A stretch of DNA of 64,000 nt from an uncultured Pseudomonadota bacterium (GCA_903828595.1 CAIKMS010000019.1:1-64000), one strand, 5' to 3'; positions 1-9,491 are shown, numbered from the stretch's first letter. The notes: generated from the sequence alone by a model not told the origin. Numbers and translations are program-made.

Positions 1-2
1 GG

Positions 3-88
<86 letters not shown>

Positions 89-104
89 GGCGACAGAGCC
101 GCAT

Positions 105-133
105 ATATTCGGGCTCAGGCCTGTCTGTGTCAA
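105..133 (-). promoter_or_regulatory. sigma70 promoter of tRNA-Tyr
   Basis: Minus strand: perfect -35 TTGACA (133-128), 17-nt spacer, -10 GAATAT (110-105). The predicted start is near 98, ten bases before the mature tRNA 5' end. Confidence 0.65.
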
Positions 134-202
134 CGTCTAGAAGGCCGTGAGCGGGGTTTTTGCGTAAATTAATCGGTGACCCGCGGCAAGGTCTGGCTCA
201 GA

Positions 203-220
203 TAGCGCCAATCGGCGCTA
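203..220 (-). terminator. Hairpin after the fliL-motD-DUF2802 operon
   Basis: A perfect inverted repeat, TAGCGCC-AATC-GGCGCTA on the plus strand, lies 45 nt past the last stop codon. There is no clear U-tract, so Rho-independent termination is only possible. Confidence 0.35.
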
Positions 221-264
221 AGCCGGCACCCATTATCACCCGTGTCGGCTCGCGCGTTACTGAA

Positions 265-663
265 TTATTTGGACGCGCGGCGGGCATGCACGATGGAGAC
301 CAGCTCGGCCTCCACCTGAGACAGTCCGTAGTCGCGCACCAGCGCGTCGGCCCCGCCGCCTTGCTGCACCACGGCAATAGCCCGCCGGTAGGAGGGCTCG
401 CTGCCCCGCAACTCCAGACGCTCTAGCCTGGAGTCCATACTCTCCGCAGCCACCAATAAGCGTTTGAGCACCTCAGCGATCTTGTCGTCGTACTCAACCT
501 GCCTTTCAAAGCGGCTATGCAGAGAGGCGATTTCTAAGGCATAGCTTTGCAGCTGGGCCTGTTGACGCCGCAACCAATGGGCCATGACGAGCAACACCAC
601 GCTCAGCGCGGCCACGGTGAGCGCGCCTTGGATAATCAGAGTCACCAATGGGGTTAGTGTCAT
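265..663 (-). CDS. DUF2802 membrane-anchored protein at the end of the motility operon
   Basis: This 132-residue protein has one N-terminal membrane segment (about residues 8-28), a basic stop-transfer cluster (RRQQ), a heptad-rich coiled-coil stretch (about 32-80) and a C-terminal block typical of DUF2802 (Y-x-x-A, GGGADALV, DYGLSQVEAELVS). DUF2802 genes commonly follow motC/motD, ParA and CheW genes in polar flagellates; the family's function is not established. Here it follows motD by 44 nt and is the last gene of the operon. The ATG start at 663 puts the membrane segment at the very N-terminus. No enzymatic motif is visible. Confidence 0.8.
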   Translation of the reverse strand: MTLTPLVTLIIQGALTVAALSVVLLVMAHWLRRQQAQLQSYALEIASLHSRFERQVEYDDKIAEVLKRLLVAAESMDSRLERLELRGSEPSYRRAIAVVQQGGGADALVRDYGLSQVEAELVSIVHARRASK

Positions 664-707
664 GGTCGCGTCTCCAGCCGTTAAGACTTATTCGTTGGCC
701 CGGCTAA

Positions 708-1754
708 CTAGTGATGCTCGCTGTGTCCACCACCCGAAGGCGGTGGCGAGCTAGACGAACTCGCCGCACTACCACCCGTCAGCGGCGGTAACGCGATGTA
801 GCGTACTGAGGCGTGTGCGGGCGGCGGCGTCTTGACCTGCAGAGCACTTAATACGGTCGCACCCGGCGTGCCCGGTGCGGGCGCGATTTCCGCCAGCTCC
901 TGAGGCGTTGCCTGCGCTCGATCCGTGCGATCAGCATCCGGGGTCGTCTCGTCACTAACTACGATCAGCACCCGTCGATTGGCGTTACGACCCTCAGCAG
1001 TTTCGTTATCAGCAACGGGGTGATTATCACCAAAGCCAACCACCGTCATTCGGTCACTCTGCACTCCCGTCTGACTAAACAGCTGCACCACGTTAGCGGC
1101 TCTGGCCGCCGACAGCTCCCAGTTGGAGGGGAAAATCGCCGTGGTAATCGGCCGACTGTCCGTGTGACCCTCAACTCGCAAAGTGTTCGGGAACGGCTTA
1201 ATGATATCGGCAATCTGCCCAATAATCGGTTTAGCCGCCGGCTCTAGTTGTGCCACGCCGCTACCAAAGAGCATGTCGGTGCGTAGCTCAACTTCCAGAG
1301 AGTGTGGCCCTTGACGGACCCGGACGCTGTCCTTGGCGATCAAATCACGCAAGGCGTTTTTAATAGCACCGGCCATCTGCTGAATCGGCGTGGTGGCCGC
1401 CGCCGGCGTCGTACCCTTGGCGTCGGCGATGGGTGCGGCGGTCCCCGGCGCGGGCACCGCATCCTTAGGCTTATCCTTCTTCATCATTAGGGTCGTGCTT
1501 TTGACGCCCGACATGCTGCTATCACCGGCTTTACCCTGCGCGGGCGCATTCACCTTCACCGGGCTCGTGGACGTAGGATCGCCCTTAAAAACCGCCATCA
1601 TGGATTCCGCCAGCACGCGGTACTTACCCTGATTCACTGAGGAAGTGGAATACAGCACAACAAACAGCGCCAGAAGCAGCGTGACCAAGTCTCCGTACGG
1701 AATGGCCCAGGCTTCGGTATTGACGTGTTCTTCGTGCTTTTTATGCCTTGCCAT
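708..1754 (-). CDS. motD: Flagellar motor protein MotD (MotB family stator subunit)
   Basis: MotB-type stator subunit that anchors the torque generator to peptidoglycan. Residues 1-14 are charged and cytoplasmic. A single membrane segment (about 17-38) carries the essential proton-channel aspartate D22 in the motif PYGDLVTLLLALFVVLYS. A periplasmic linker follows, then an OmpA-like peptidoglycan-binding domain (about 155-270) with VEGHTDSRPI and the NRRV motif. The C-terminal tail (about 285-348) is rich in Pro, Ser and Gly, ends in His residues, and is longer than in typical MotB. The gene lies 25 nt after motC, its partner in the stator. D22 suggests proton drive, but ion specificity cannot be settled from sequence alone. 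Confidence 0.95.
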   Translation of the reverse strand: MARHKKHEEHVNTEAWAIPYGDLVTLLLALFVVLYSTSSVNQGKYRVLAESMMAVFKGDPTSTSPVKVNAPAQGKAGDSSMSGVKSTTLMMKKDKPKDAVPAPGTAAPIADAKGTTPAAATTPIQQMAGAIKNALRDLIAKDSVRVRQGPHSLEVELRTDMLFGSGVAQLEPAAKPIIGQIADIIKPFPNTLRVEGHTDSRPITTAIFPSNWELSAARAANVVQLFSQTGVQSDRMTVVGFGDNHPVADNETAEGRNANRRVLIVVSDETTPDADRTDRAQATPQELAEIAPAPGTPGATVLSALQVKTPPPAHASVRYIALPPLTGGSAASSSSSPPPSGGGHSEHH

Positions 1755-1779
1755 AGGTACGTGTCAGTGTCGGGTTGCG

Positions 1780-2520
1780 TTAGTGCAGATAACCGTGCAG
1801 CTTCTGCTCGATGTTGCGCGGGTTTTCACCTTGAGCAATCGAAATAATGCCCTCAATACTCATCAAGCGAACCTGATTCTGATCGTGAATGATGGCTTTG
1901 AGTTTGTTGGCCATCGGCAACAGCATGAGATTGGCAAAGCCGATGCCGTAGATAGTCGCCACGAAGGCGGCCGAAATACCATGACCCAATTTCGAGGGAT
2001 CCGACAGGTTAGCCATCACCGCCATCAGACCCATCACAGCACCGATGATGCCTAAGGTAGGAGAATAAATCCCCATGCCCTCAAAAACTTTGGCCGCCTG
2101 GGTGTCACTGTGAGTCCGCGTTTCGAGTTCCACTTCAAGGACCGTGCGAATCGCATCGGGCTCGCCACCGTCTACTAAAGCTTGCAGGCCCTTCTTCATG
2201 AAGTCGTCCTTCTCACCTTCTACGGCAGACTCCAATCCCAGCAGCCCCTGCTTACGGGCCGTGTTACTCCACTCAACAATCTTGGTGATGATGGCGTGCG
2301 CGTCGGACACGGGCGGTTTGAAGACCCAGCCGGCAATAGACATTGCGCGCATAAAGGTTTTAAGCGGCGTTTGTAGCGTAATCGCGGCGAACGTACCGAG
2401 GATCACGATTACGAAGGCCGCCGGACCCCACAAGGCCGCCACGCCGCTGCCTTTGAGAATACTGCCACCGATCACAGCGATCAAAGCTAACACGACGCCA
2501 ATGAGACTTAGAATATCCAT
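1780..2520 (-). CDS. motC: Flagellar motor protein MotC (MotA family stator subunit)
   Basis: The 246-residue MotA/ExbB-family protein has four predicted membrane segments (about 2-22, 28-50, 150-172, 183-205). A cytoplasmic loop between segments 2 and 3 holds the conserved charged region that contacts FliG. The motif GAVMGLMAVMANLSDPSKLGHG near residues 160-180, with the GHGISAAFVATIYG block after it, is diagnostic of MotA. It pairs with MotD immediately downstream. The gene follows fliA by 17 nt; in Pseudomonas the same stator pair is usually separated from fliA by chemotaxis genes, which are missing here. The start at 2520 gives the standard MotA N-terminus (MDILSLIGV). Confidence 0.95.
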   Translation of the reverse strand: MDILSLIGVVLALIAVIGGSILKGSGVAALWGPAAFVIVILGTFAAITLQTPLKTFMRAMSIAGWVFKPPVSDAHAIITKIVEWSNTARKQGLLGLESAVEGEKDDFMKKGLQALVDGGEPDAIRTVLEVELETRTHSDTQAAKVFEGMGIYSPTLGIIGAVMGLMAVMANLSDPSKLGHGISAAFVATIYGIGFANLMLLPMANKLKAIIHDQNQVRLMSIEGIISIAQGENPRNIEQKLHGYLH

Positions 2521-2537
2521 GCCTTAGACTCTAATCC

Positions 2538-3296
2538 TTAACGCCCAGCGGCCCAATCGGTCATACGGGCTCGCAGCCGAACCAGCGCCTGGCCATGAAT
2601 CTGGCAGACCCGTGACTCGCTAACATCGAGCACCGCACCTATTTCACGCAAGTTCAGTTCCTCGTCGTAGTACAAAGATAAAACCAACCGCTCACGCTCC
2701 GGCAACCCGTCAATCGCCAAGGCCAAAGACTTACGGAAATCATCCTGCTCCAGATCTTCAGCAGGCGTCGGGCTTTCGTCACGGGCCTGCTCCAGCAAAC
2801 TTTCTTCATCAGGCTCAGAAAACTGATCAAAACTAAACAAGCGTGCGCTGGCCGCATCCTGTACTGACTTGTGATACGCATCTAAAGTCACGCCTAAGGC
2901 CGCAGCGATCTCGGCAGGCTTGGCATCCTGACCGCTCTCATTCTCCAATTTTCGGATGACATCGGCGATCTCTCGAGCACCCCGATGTACAGATCTGGGC
3001 GTCCAGTCACATTTACGCACTTCGTCTAGCATGGCACCCCGGATGCGGATACCGGCATAGGTCTCGAAATTAGCACCTTTGCTGGCCGTGTAATTACGGG
3101 CAGCATCCAGCAACCCGATCATACCTGCCTGAATTAAGTCATCGACCTCGACGGTTGGTGGCATGCGGCTCACCAGATGATAAGCGATGCGCTTAACCAA
3201 ACCGGCATGGCGCAACACAACGTCCTCTTGCGACAGGTCTTCCGAACCTACGCCGAGTGAACCGGCGGCTTGTGCATAGTGTTTTTTTGCCGTCAT
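2538..3296 (-). CDS. fliA: RNA polymerase sigma factor FliA (sigma28)
   Basis: The 252-residue flagellar sigma factor directs transcription of late genes such as flagellin and flgM. Region 2 is clear (DDLIQAGMIGLLDAARNY near residues 52-70, then core-binding and -10-recognition residues). Region 3 follows (about 95-150), and region 4 ends in a helix-turn-helix LNLREIGAVLDVSESRVCQI (about 210-232) for -35 recognition. The ATG overlaps the flhG stop by 4 nt (ATGA), implying translational coupling. Its targets are visible in this window as TAAAGTTT-N11-GCCGATAA-like promoters before flgM and fliC. FlgM, its anti-sigma factor, is encoded at 46923. Confidence 0.97.
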   Translation of the reverse strand: MTAKKHYAQAAGSLGVGSEDLSQEDVVLRHAGLVKRIAYHLVSRMPPTVEVDDLIQAGMIGLLDAARNYTASKGANFETYAGIRIRGAMLDEVRKCDWTPRSVHRGAREIADVIRKLENESGQDAKPAEIAAALGVTLDAYHKSVQDAASARLFSFDQFSEPDEESLLEQARDESPTPAEDLEQDDFRKSLALAIDGLPERERLVLSLYYDEELNLREIGAVLDVSESRVCQIHGQALVRLRARMTDWAAGR

Positions 3297-4162
3297 TGCA
3301 GGGCACTCGCGCTAGGTCTGCCGAGTACCAAACGCTCGACGAAAAACTCCAGATGCCCACTGGCACCCGTAGGGGCTCCCCAGCTATCGGCGGTGGTGGC
3401 CAGTTTCTTAAACGCCTGCCCACCGATGGATCCCGGATAAACCTCCACCACCGATTTCTGCCGCTGTATGGCCCGGCGAATAAAATCGTCCTGAGGAATA
3501 GCGCCCGCATAATCTAAGGTCACATCGAGAAATCGATCACAGACTTTTTTAAGTTTCTCGTAAAGATCACGTCCCTCGCCCAAAACCCGCGTTTGGCTGG
3601 CCAAAATCCGAAACCGAGCAACACCCATATCGCGCGATAGCACCTTAATCAGAGCATAAGCGTCGGTTAGCGAGGCCGGCTCATCGCAAACCACCACCAT
3701 GACGTGATGGGCCGCGCGAGAAAACATCAGTACGTCATCGTGAATGCCCGCCGCCGTATCTAACAGCAGCATATCCACGTTACGTCTGAGATCACTAAAA
3801 GCACGAATCAGACCGGCTTGCTCCAGCGAATTCAGGTTCACCATCCGTCGCACGCCGGAACTGGCAGGAATAATCTGCACGCCAGAAGGACCCTCAACCA
3901 GTACCTCGTCCAATGAGCGTTCACCCGACAGTACGTGGCTTAAGTTGTAGCGGGACTGCAGGCCCAGCATGACATCCAGGTTTGCCAATCCCAGATCAGC
4001 ATCCATGATCATGACGTTGCGGCCCAGTTCTGCTAAGGCAACCGCCAGGTTGGCGGTCACCGTCGTTTTGCCGACTCCACCCTTACCGCCGGTAACAGCG
4101 ATGACTTTCACCGGGCCGGGCTGCGGCAAAGACTTAATATTCATACTGCTTGCTTCAAGCAT
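3293..4162 (-). CDS. flhG: Flagellar number regulator FlhG (FleN), MinD/ParA-type ATPase
   Basis: MinD-like ATPase that limits flagellar number and, with FlhF, sets polar placement; in Pseudomonas FleN also antagonises FleQ. A deviant Walker A motif GGKGGVGKTT lies near residues 25-34, and DADLGLANLDVMLGL follows as the switch region. Two starts are plausible: ATG 4162, overlapping the flhF stop by 8 nt with a weak AGG six bases upstream, and ATG 4144 just after that stop. A longer in-frame start at 4243 would lie deep inside flhF and is not supported. The C-terminal region overlaps fliA by 4 nt. From 4162 the protein is 289 residues, close to family size. Confidence 0.92.
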   Translation of the reverse strand: MLEASSMNIKSLPQPGPVKVIAVTGGKGGVGKTTVTANLAVALAELGRNVMIMDADLGLANLDVMLGLQSRYNLSHVLSGERSLDEVLVEGPSGVQIIPASSGVRRMVNLNSLEQAGLIRAFSDLRRNVDMLLLDTAAGIHDDVLMFSRAAHHVMVVVCDEPASLTDAYALIKVLSRDMGVARFRILASQTRVLGEGRDLYEKLKKVCDRFLDVTLDYAGAIPQDDFIRRAIQRQKSVVEVYPGSIGGQAFKKLATTADSWGAPTGASGHLEFFVERLVLGRPSASALQ

Positions 4163-5411
4163 GTTTTGCCTGCCTGCCGAAGTGCTCGGCCATGTAATGT
4201 TCATCAACCGGGACCACCGATTCACTGCGGGTACCCAGTGCATAAGCCTGTTTGATCAGCCACACCCGACGCGAAGCGGCGCTGTGCAAATCATCGACCA
4301 ACCCCTGACCGGTCGACACATAGGCCAGGGGCAGTGCATGACGCACCAACACCGATAGCACGCCGCCAAAGCCGGCAGCCTCATCGGTCTTCGTTAACAA
4401 TACGCCGCTAGGCCGTAACGGCAACAGCGCGCAGGTCAAAGCCTCCAGCGAGTTTTGATCGGTATTGGCGGCCAGGGTCAACAAGACTCGACCCCGTGTG
4501 GCGCAGTGTTTTAGCAATTCAAGCCGCTCGCTCAAGCGAGGATCACGGGCCCCGGTGCCAGGAGTATCGATCAAGACCAGGCTGCGATCACGCAGTTGCT
4601 CCAGCGCCGCTGCTAATCCGCGAGGTGTCTGGACGCGTAACAAAGGTGCATCGAGCAGCCTACAGAAAGCCACCAGTTCATCACGACCACCAATACGATC
4701 TTCAGCGATGCTGATAAAGCCGACGCTTTTCGGTCCATGTTTTTGTGCATGACGGGTGGCGAGTTTCACGATACTGGTAGTTTTACCCATACCCGTGCCG
4801 CCTACTAAGGTGACCACACGATCACGCCCTAGCAGGGTCTCATCAGCCACAGCCACGTGCTTCATCAGCAACGCCATCGCCATGCGTGCCGGCTCAGCAT
4901 CGCGCGTCACCACGTTGAGATTTCTCACCAACAGTCGCGCGGCATCCGGCGCCACCCCGACTTTAGACAGCTCCATCAAAACCCGCGCATGCACGGGTTC
5001 GCGACGCATGCGATCGTTCCAGCTCATGGCCGCCATCTGTTGCTCCATGAGCTCGCGCAGCGTCTCAACTTCACGGCGCATGGCAACAAGAGAGGGATCC
5101 TGTGACCAGGCCATGCGCGGGCCGCCCTGCGTCTGCACGGAGTGCTCAGGCTCAACGTCAATCCCATAGGCGGCGGCCACCGCCTGAGCATCAACGCGTG
5201 CAGACGCCGACTGACCAGCCTCCTGGGTACGGCCAGGCTCGCGCATCGCCTCATTCATCAAGGCGTCGTCGTAATCAACAGCGGTGGTTAACTCCACGCC
5301 ACCGCCCTCGGCCCGACGATTGGAGATGATAACGACATCGGGGCCCTGCTCCAGGCGAACCTGGGCGAGTACTTCGCGCATCGTCGCGCCCACATAGCGT
5401 TTAATTTTCAC
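4155..5411 (-). CDS. flhF: Flagellar biosynthesis GTPase FlhF
   Basis: SRP-type GTPase that fixes the polar site of flagellar assembly. The first codon is GTG, giving VKIKRYVGATMREVLAQVR, the usual FlhF B-domain start. The NG domain carries G1 GGTGMGKTTSIVKLA (about residue 204), G3 LIDTPGTGARD and G4 LLTKTDEAAGFG. Length (418 residues) is typical of gammaproteobacterial FlhF. It sits between flhA (20-nt gap) and flhG (8-nt overlap), the conserved flhA-flhF-flhG-fliA order. Confidence 0.96.
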   Translation of the reverse strand: MKIKRYVGATMREVLAQVRLEQGPDVVIISNRRAEGGGVELTTAVDYDDALMNEAMREPGRTQEAGQSASARVDAQAVAAAYGIDVEPEHSVQTQGGPRMAWSQDPSLVAMRREVETLRELMEQQMAAMSWNDRMRREPVHARVLMELSKVGVAPDAARLLVRNLNVVTRDAEPARMAMALLMKHVAVADETLLGRDRVVTLVGGTGMGKTTSIVKLATRHAQKHGPKSVGFISIAEDRIGGRDELVAFCRLLDAPLLRVQTPRGLAAALEQLRDRSLVLIDTPGTGARDPRLSERLELLKHCATRGRVLLTLAANTDQNSLEALTCALLPLRPSGVLLTKTDEAAGFGGVLSVLVRHALPLAYVSTGQGLVDDLHSAASRRVWLIKQAYALGTRSESVVPVDEHYMAEHFGRQAKHA

Positions 5412-5431
5412 GAGCGTTTACTCCCGATATC

Positions 5432-7531
5432 CTAGCGGCCGACCGCGGCAATCACGCGAATCCGCCGGCTTTCCGGCACCTCATTGAAGGCCAGCACGTT
5501 CAAACTGGGAACGGCATGGCGTAATAACCGCGACAGCGCCGGTCGTAGCTTGGCTGAAACCAAAAGCACCGACGGTTCACCACTGATTTCCTGACGTCGG
5601 ACCCGATCATTCAAGGATTGGCACAACCGATCAGCCAGGCCCGGCTCAATACCTGCACCCTCGACGGTGCTGACCGTATCACCCAGCATTTGCTCTAACT
5701 GCGGATCAAGCGTCATCACCGGCAACTCCTGGCGTAGACCGGTAATACCCTGAACAATGGATCGACCCAACGCGACACGCACCGCTGGGGTCAGCAGCGC
5801 AGGATCCTGCGTGCGCGGCGCATGCTCGGCCAACGTCTCAGCGATCGTTCGAAAATTGCGAATGGGCACGCGCTCTAACAGTAAATTCTGTAACACCTTA
5901 ACCACCACGGACATAGGCAATGCTTTAGGCACCAGCTCCTCAACCAGTTTCGGTGCAGACTTGGTCAGCCGCGTGAGCATCTGTTGAACTTCTTCATGTC
6001 CCAACAACTCGTGCGCGTGGGTGCTTAGCAACTGCGAGATGTGCGTGGCGATTACGGTGCTGGCATCGACCACGGTATAACCTTGAGTTTGCGCTTGCTC
6101 ACGGCGCCCTTTATCGATCCATACCGCGTCTAAGCCAAAGGCCGGATCTTTAGTGGGTGTACCCTGTAGGGCCACCGTGACCGTGCCGGGATTGATGGCC
6201 ATCTCTCGTTCCGGATAGACCTCACCCTCACCTACCGGCACGCCCTGTATAGAAATACGATACTGCGTTGGGCCTAAATCCAGGTTGTCGCGTATGTGCA
6301 CTGCCGGCACAAGAAAGCCTAAGTCCTCACAGAGTTTTTTACGCACACCCTTGATTCGGCTCATCAGTTCACCGCCCTGGTTCTTGTTAACCAGAAAGAT
6401 TAGGCGGTAGCCCACTTCAAGGCCCACCGCATCAACGCTTTCTACGTCATCCCACGACAGCTCTTTAGTCTCAGGATTTGCAGCGCCCACCGCATTGGCT
6501 GCGGCGGCAGGCGCTGCAGCTGCTGTACTGGGTGCAGCCGCCTCCTGGTCACGACGACGCGCCATCATCAACGCACCGGCGCCGCAAATAGAGGCCATGA
6601 AAAGAAAAGCCAAATTCGGCATACCCGGAATCAAACCCATCGCCGCCAATAAACCCGCGGCGACGGCCAGCGCTTTCGGCTGCCCAAAAATCTGTGAGCC
6701 GACCTGCTGACTCATGTCGGACGAACGCGACACTCGTGTCACCAGAATGGCCACCGCCACTGATAACAACAACCCAGGAATCTGCGCGACTAATCCGTCA
6801 CCAATGGTCAGCACGGTATAAAGCTTACCGGCATCACCAATCGATAATCCGTGCTGTAACGTTCCGATAGCCAGCCCACCGATAATATTGATGACCACCA
6901 CCATGATGCCGGCCATCGCATCGCCACGGACGAACTTTGAAGCACCGTCCATGGAGCCGTAGAAGTCAGCTTCTTCACGAACCTCTTGGCGACGTATGGT
7001 GGCTTCCTGATTGGTGATGAGCCCGGCATTTAAGTCGGCATCAATCGCCATCTGTTTACCTGGCATAGCGTCCAGCGTGAAGCGCGCGGTAACTTCTGAG
7101 ACGCGACCAGCACCTTTGGTAACTACCATGAAGTTAATAATCACCAAAATCACGAACACAACGATGCCGACCGCGTAATTGCCGCCGATTACAAACTCAC
7201 CGAAGGACTGAATGACGTGCCCCGCAGCAGCCGGCCCGGTGTGACCCTGCAACAACACCACGCGCGTCGATGCCACGTTCAACGCCAGACGTAACAACGT
7301 CGCGCCCAGTAACACGGTAGGAAATGCAGCGAACTCCAGGGGGCGCTTGATATAGATGACCGCTAAGATCACCACCAGCGATAACGAAATGTTAAAGGTA
7401 AAAAACAGATCTAAAAGAATAGGCGGCAGCGGCAGCACAACCATCGCCAAGATAATCATTAGCAGTAAGGGTACGGCCAGTCCCTGACGACCAAATTCCA
7501 GCAAGGTGGCGACTAGTGTTTTACCGTTCAT
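5432..7531 (-). CDS. flhA: Flagellar export gate protein FlhA
   Basis: Core of the flagellar type III export gate. The N-terminal half (about 1-330) has eight predicted membrane segments and the FHIPEP-family signature region (TKGAGRVSEVTARFTLDAMPGKQMAIDADL, with the family's conserved Arg and Asp residues). After an Ala-rich linker (about 330-350) the cytoplasmic domain (about 355-699) docks chaperone-substrate complexes and forms the nonameric ring. At 699 residues it is full length. The gene starts 3 nt after the flhB stop, so it is co-translated with flhB. Confidence 0.97.
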   Translation of the reverse strand: MNGKTLVATLLEFGRQGLAVPLLLMIILAMVVLPLPPILLDLFFTFNISLSLVVILAVIYIKRPLEFAAFPTVLLGATLLRLALNVASTRVVLLQGHTGPAAAGHVIQSFGEFVIGGNYAVGIVVFVILVIINFMVVTKGAGRVSEVTARFTLDAMPGKQMAIDADLNAGLITNQEATIRRQEVREEADFYGSMDGASKFVRGDAMAGIMVVVINIIGGLAIGTLQHGLSIGDAGKLYTVLTIGDGLVAQIPGLLLSVAVAILVTRVSRSSDMSQQVGSQIFGQPKALAVAAGLLAAMGLIPGMPNLAFLFMASICGAGALMMARRRDQEAAAPSTAAAAPAAAANAVGAANPETKELSWDDVESVDAVGLEVGYRLIFLVNKNQGGELMSRIKGVRKKLCEDLGFLVPAVHIRDNLDLGPTQYRISIQGVPVGEGEVYPEREMAINPGTVTVALQGTPTKDPAFGLDAVWIDKGRREQAQTQGYTVVDASTVIATHISQLLSTHAHELLGHEEVQQMLTRLTKSAPKLVEELVPKALPMSVVVKVLQNLLLERVPIRNFRTIAETLAEHAPRTQDPALLTPAVRVALGRSIVQGITGLRQELPVMTLDPQLEQMLGDTVSTVEGAGIEPGLADRLCQSLNDRVRRQEISGEPSVLLVSAKLRPALSRLLRHAVPSLNVLAFNEVPESRRIRVIAAVGR

Positions 7532-7534
7532 AGC

Positions 7535-8695
7535 TTAGAGCCTGCCGCCGCGATCGGGGTTTTCCACAAATTTTTCGAATTCTGCGCCCACCTGCGGGAC
7601 GGGCCTGCGTAGGCGCGCGGCACGATGAGCGGTGAGCGTCTTGATCTGGAAGACGTAACTTAGAACCTGCGCCACGGCCACGTAGAGTCCCTGTGGCACC
7701 TCAGCGTCTAACTCAGTGGAGCCGTAAATGGCACGCGCCAGCGGCGGTGCTTCAAAGACCGGAACGTTATGCTCGGTAGCGATCCGTCGTATATCCAGCG
7801 CCATTAAATCACGGCCCTTCGCCACGACACGCGGCGCACGATCCTTCGCCGGGTCGTATTTCAGCGCAACCGCGTAGTGAGTCGGGTTAGTGATAACCAC
7901 ATCTGCCGTTGGGATTGCCTTAATCATGCGACGCTTAGCATATTGCTGACTAAGCTTACGGATCTTAGCCTTAACTTCCGGACGGCCATCCTGCTCTTTC
8001 ATTTCCTCGCGGATTTCTTCACGCGACATCTTCAGCTGTTGATTAAAGCTCCACCATTGGTAAGGCGCATCAACGGCAGCGATCAGCAAAAGACCACAAC
8101 TCATCCACAGCAACCCCTGACCGAGTATCGTACTGGCGTGCCCGATACTGATCTCAACGGGTAAGGAGCCTAGGGAGAGCATCTGTCCCATCATGCTGCG
8201 CGTAATGGCATAGGCAATCGAACCCACAACGAGCAACTTCAATAATGCCTTACCCAACTCAACCAAGCCGCGCTGGCTGAAGATCCGACCCATACCGGTG
8301 ATCGGGTTCAGACGACTGAAATCCGGCATAAACGCAGTAGGGCTAAACACCCAACCGCCCAGCGCCATGGGTGCGACCATGGCCGCCACTGCCGCCGTGG
8401 CCAGAATCGGTGCAATAGCCATAAGTGCCGCGCTGATCGCGGTTCCCAGCGCCTGAGTTAACGCAGCCGGATGCTCTAACATGCGCGGATCAAGGCGTAG
8501 CGAGTTGCGAAAAATCTCTTCCAGCTGCATAGCACCTGAGCGCCCTGACATCAGCAGTGCCGCAGCTGCAGCTATGGTCACAGCGGCTGTATTCAACTCA
8601 CGCGAGCGGGCAATCTGGCCCTTCTCTCGTGCCTCACGAATGCGCTTTTCACTGGGGTCTAAATTACGTTCTGCGCCGGATTCGGACTCAGACAT
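7535..8695 (-). CDS. flhB: Flagellar export switch protein FlhB
   Basis: FlhB controls the switch from rod/hook to filament substrate export together with FliK. The N-terminal cytoplasmic stretch has the family motif EKRIREAREKGQIARSRE. Four membrane segments lie between about residues 30 and 210. The cytoplasmic domain contains the autocleavage site NPTH at 270-273 within VITNPTHYAVALKY. The C-terminal tail (about 350-386) is the variable FlhB-CC extension. Length is normal. It follows fliR by 6 nt and precedes flhA by 3 nt. Confidence 0.97.
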   Translation of the reverse strand: MSESESGAERNLDPSEKRIREAREKGQIARSRELNTAAVTIAAAAALLMSGRSGAMQLEEIFRNSLRLDPRMLEHPAALTQALGTAISAALMAIAPILATAAVAAMVAPMALGGWVFSPTAFMPDFSRLNPITGMGRIFSQRGLVELGKALLKLLVVGSIAYAITRSMMGQMLSLGSLPVEISIGHASTILGQGLLWMSCGLLLIAAVDAPYQWWSFNQQLKMSREEIREEMKEQDGRPEVKAKIRKLSQQYAKRRMIKAIPTADVVITNPTHYAVALKYDPAKDRAPRVVAKGRDLMALDIRRIATEHNVPVFEAPPLARAIYGSTELDAEVPQGLYVAVAQVLSYVFQIKTLTAHRAARLRRPVPQVGAEFEKFVENPDRGGRL

Positions 8696-8701
8696 GGCAG
8701 G

Positions 8702-9478
8702 CTACCTCGCCAAGCTGAGCGCGCTGCTTTGAGTCAAAGCATCACGCAAGAGTGTTTCAAATGCCTGGCGTAACAAGGGCAAAGCCTGCATGAGCACCAG
8801 CAAACCAAAAACCATCGACACGGGAAAGCCGACGGCATAAAGATTCAGTTGCGGAGCGGCGCGGCTCACCACACCCAAAGCTACGTTAACAATCAGCAAG
8901 GCAACGACCGCGGGAAGGGCGATGACAACGCCACTGGCAAAAAGCTTAGCGCCCATCAAAGCCAACGACCAGAGAGCCTCATGACTGAGCATGCCAGCGC
9001 CCGCCGGCATCAGGCGAAAGCTTTCAGCCAGAGCAGCCAGCAGCGCCAGATGACCATCCACTGACAGGTACATCAACAGCGCCAGTGTTTGATATAGCGT
9101 ACCGACCACCGGCTCCTCGCCTCGATGCTGCGGATCGATAAGACTGGCAAAGCCCAAACCCATGGTCATGGCCGTGAGCGTGCCAGCCATGGTAAGCGCC
9201 TCAAAGGCGATCATGACTGAAAAGCCAATCGCCGCACCTAAGACAAGCTCGTTAGCAACCGCCAACATGCTCGCACCATCAAAGGCAAATGCTGTGCTGT
9301 TAGCTGAAACCAAAGGCCCAATCAGCACCGTCAAAGCCAGCAACAACACCACCCGTATACGCACTGACACCAGCGCGTTGCTTAATACCGGTGCGGTGAG
9401 CATAAATCCCGATAGACGCAGCATGACCCAGGCGTTGTGCGCCAGGATTTCAATGATGCGTTGCATGTCGAGATTCAT
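8702..9478 (-). CDS. fliR: Flagellar export gate protein FliR
   Basis: A 258-residue integral membrane protein with about six hydrophobic segments. It belongs to the FliPQR export gate of the flagellar type III secretion system. Conserved features include the early RLSGFMLTAPVLS segment (residues 18-30) and the GFASLIDPQ stretch near residue 117. The gene lies between fliQ (13-nt gap) and flhB (6-nt gap) in the universal fliPQR-flhB order. Confidence 0.95.
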   Translation of the reverse strand: MNLDMQRIIEILAHNAWVMLRLSGFMLTAPVLSNALVSVRIRVVLLLALTVLIGPLVSANSTAFAFDGASMLAVANELVLGAAIGFSVMIAFEALTMAGTLTAMTMGLGFASLIDPQHRGEEPVVGTLYQTLALLMYLSVDGHLALLAALAESFRLMPAGAGMLSHEALWSLALMGAKLFASGVVIALPAVVALLIVNVALGVVSRAAPQLNLYAVGFPVSMVFGLLVLMQALPLLRQAFETLLRDALTQSSALSLAR

Positions 9479-9491
9479 GAGTGTGCAATCC

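Noticed and set aside
4144-4243. Longer flhG start at 4243
   Set aside because: It would overlap flhF by about 90 nt with a non-conserved N-terminus. FlhG homologues begin shortly before the GGKGGVGKT motif.
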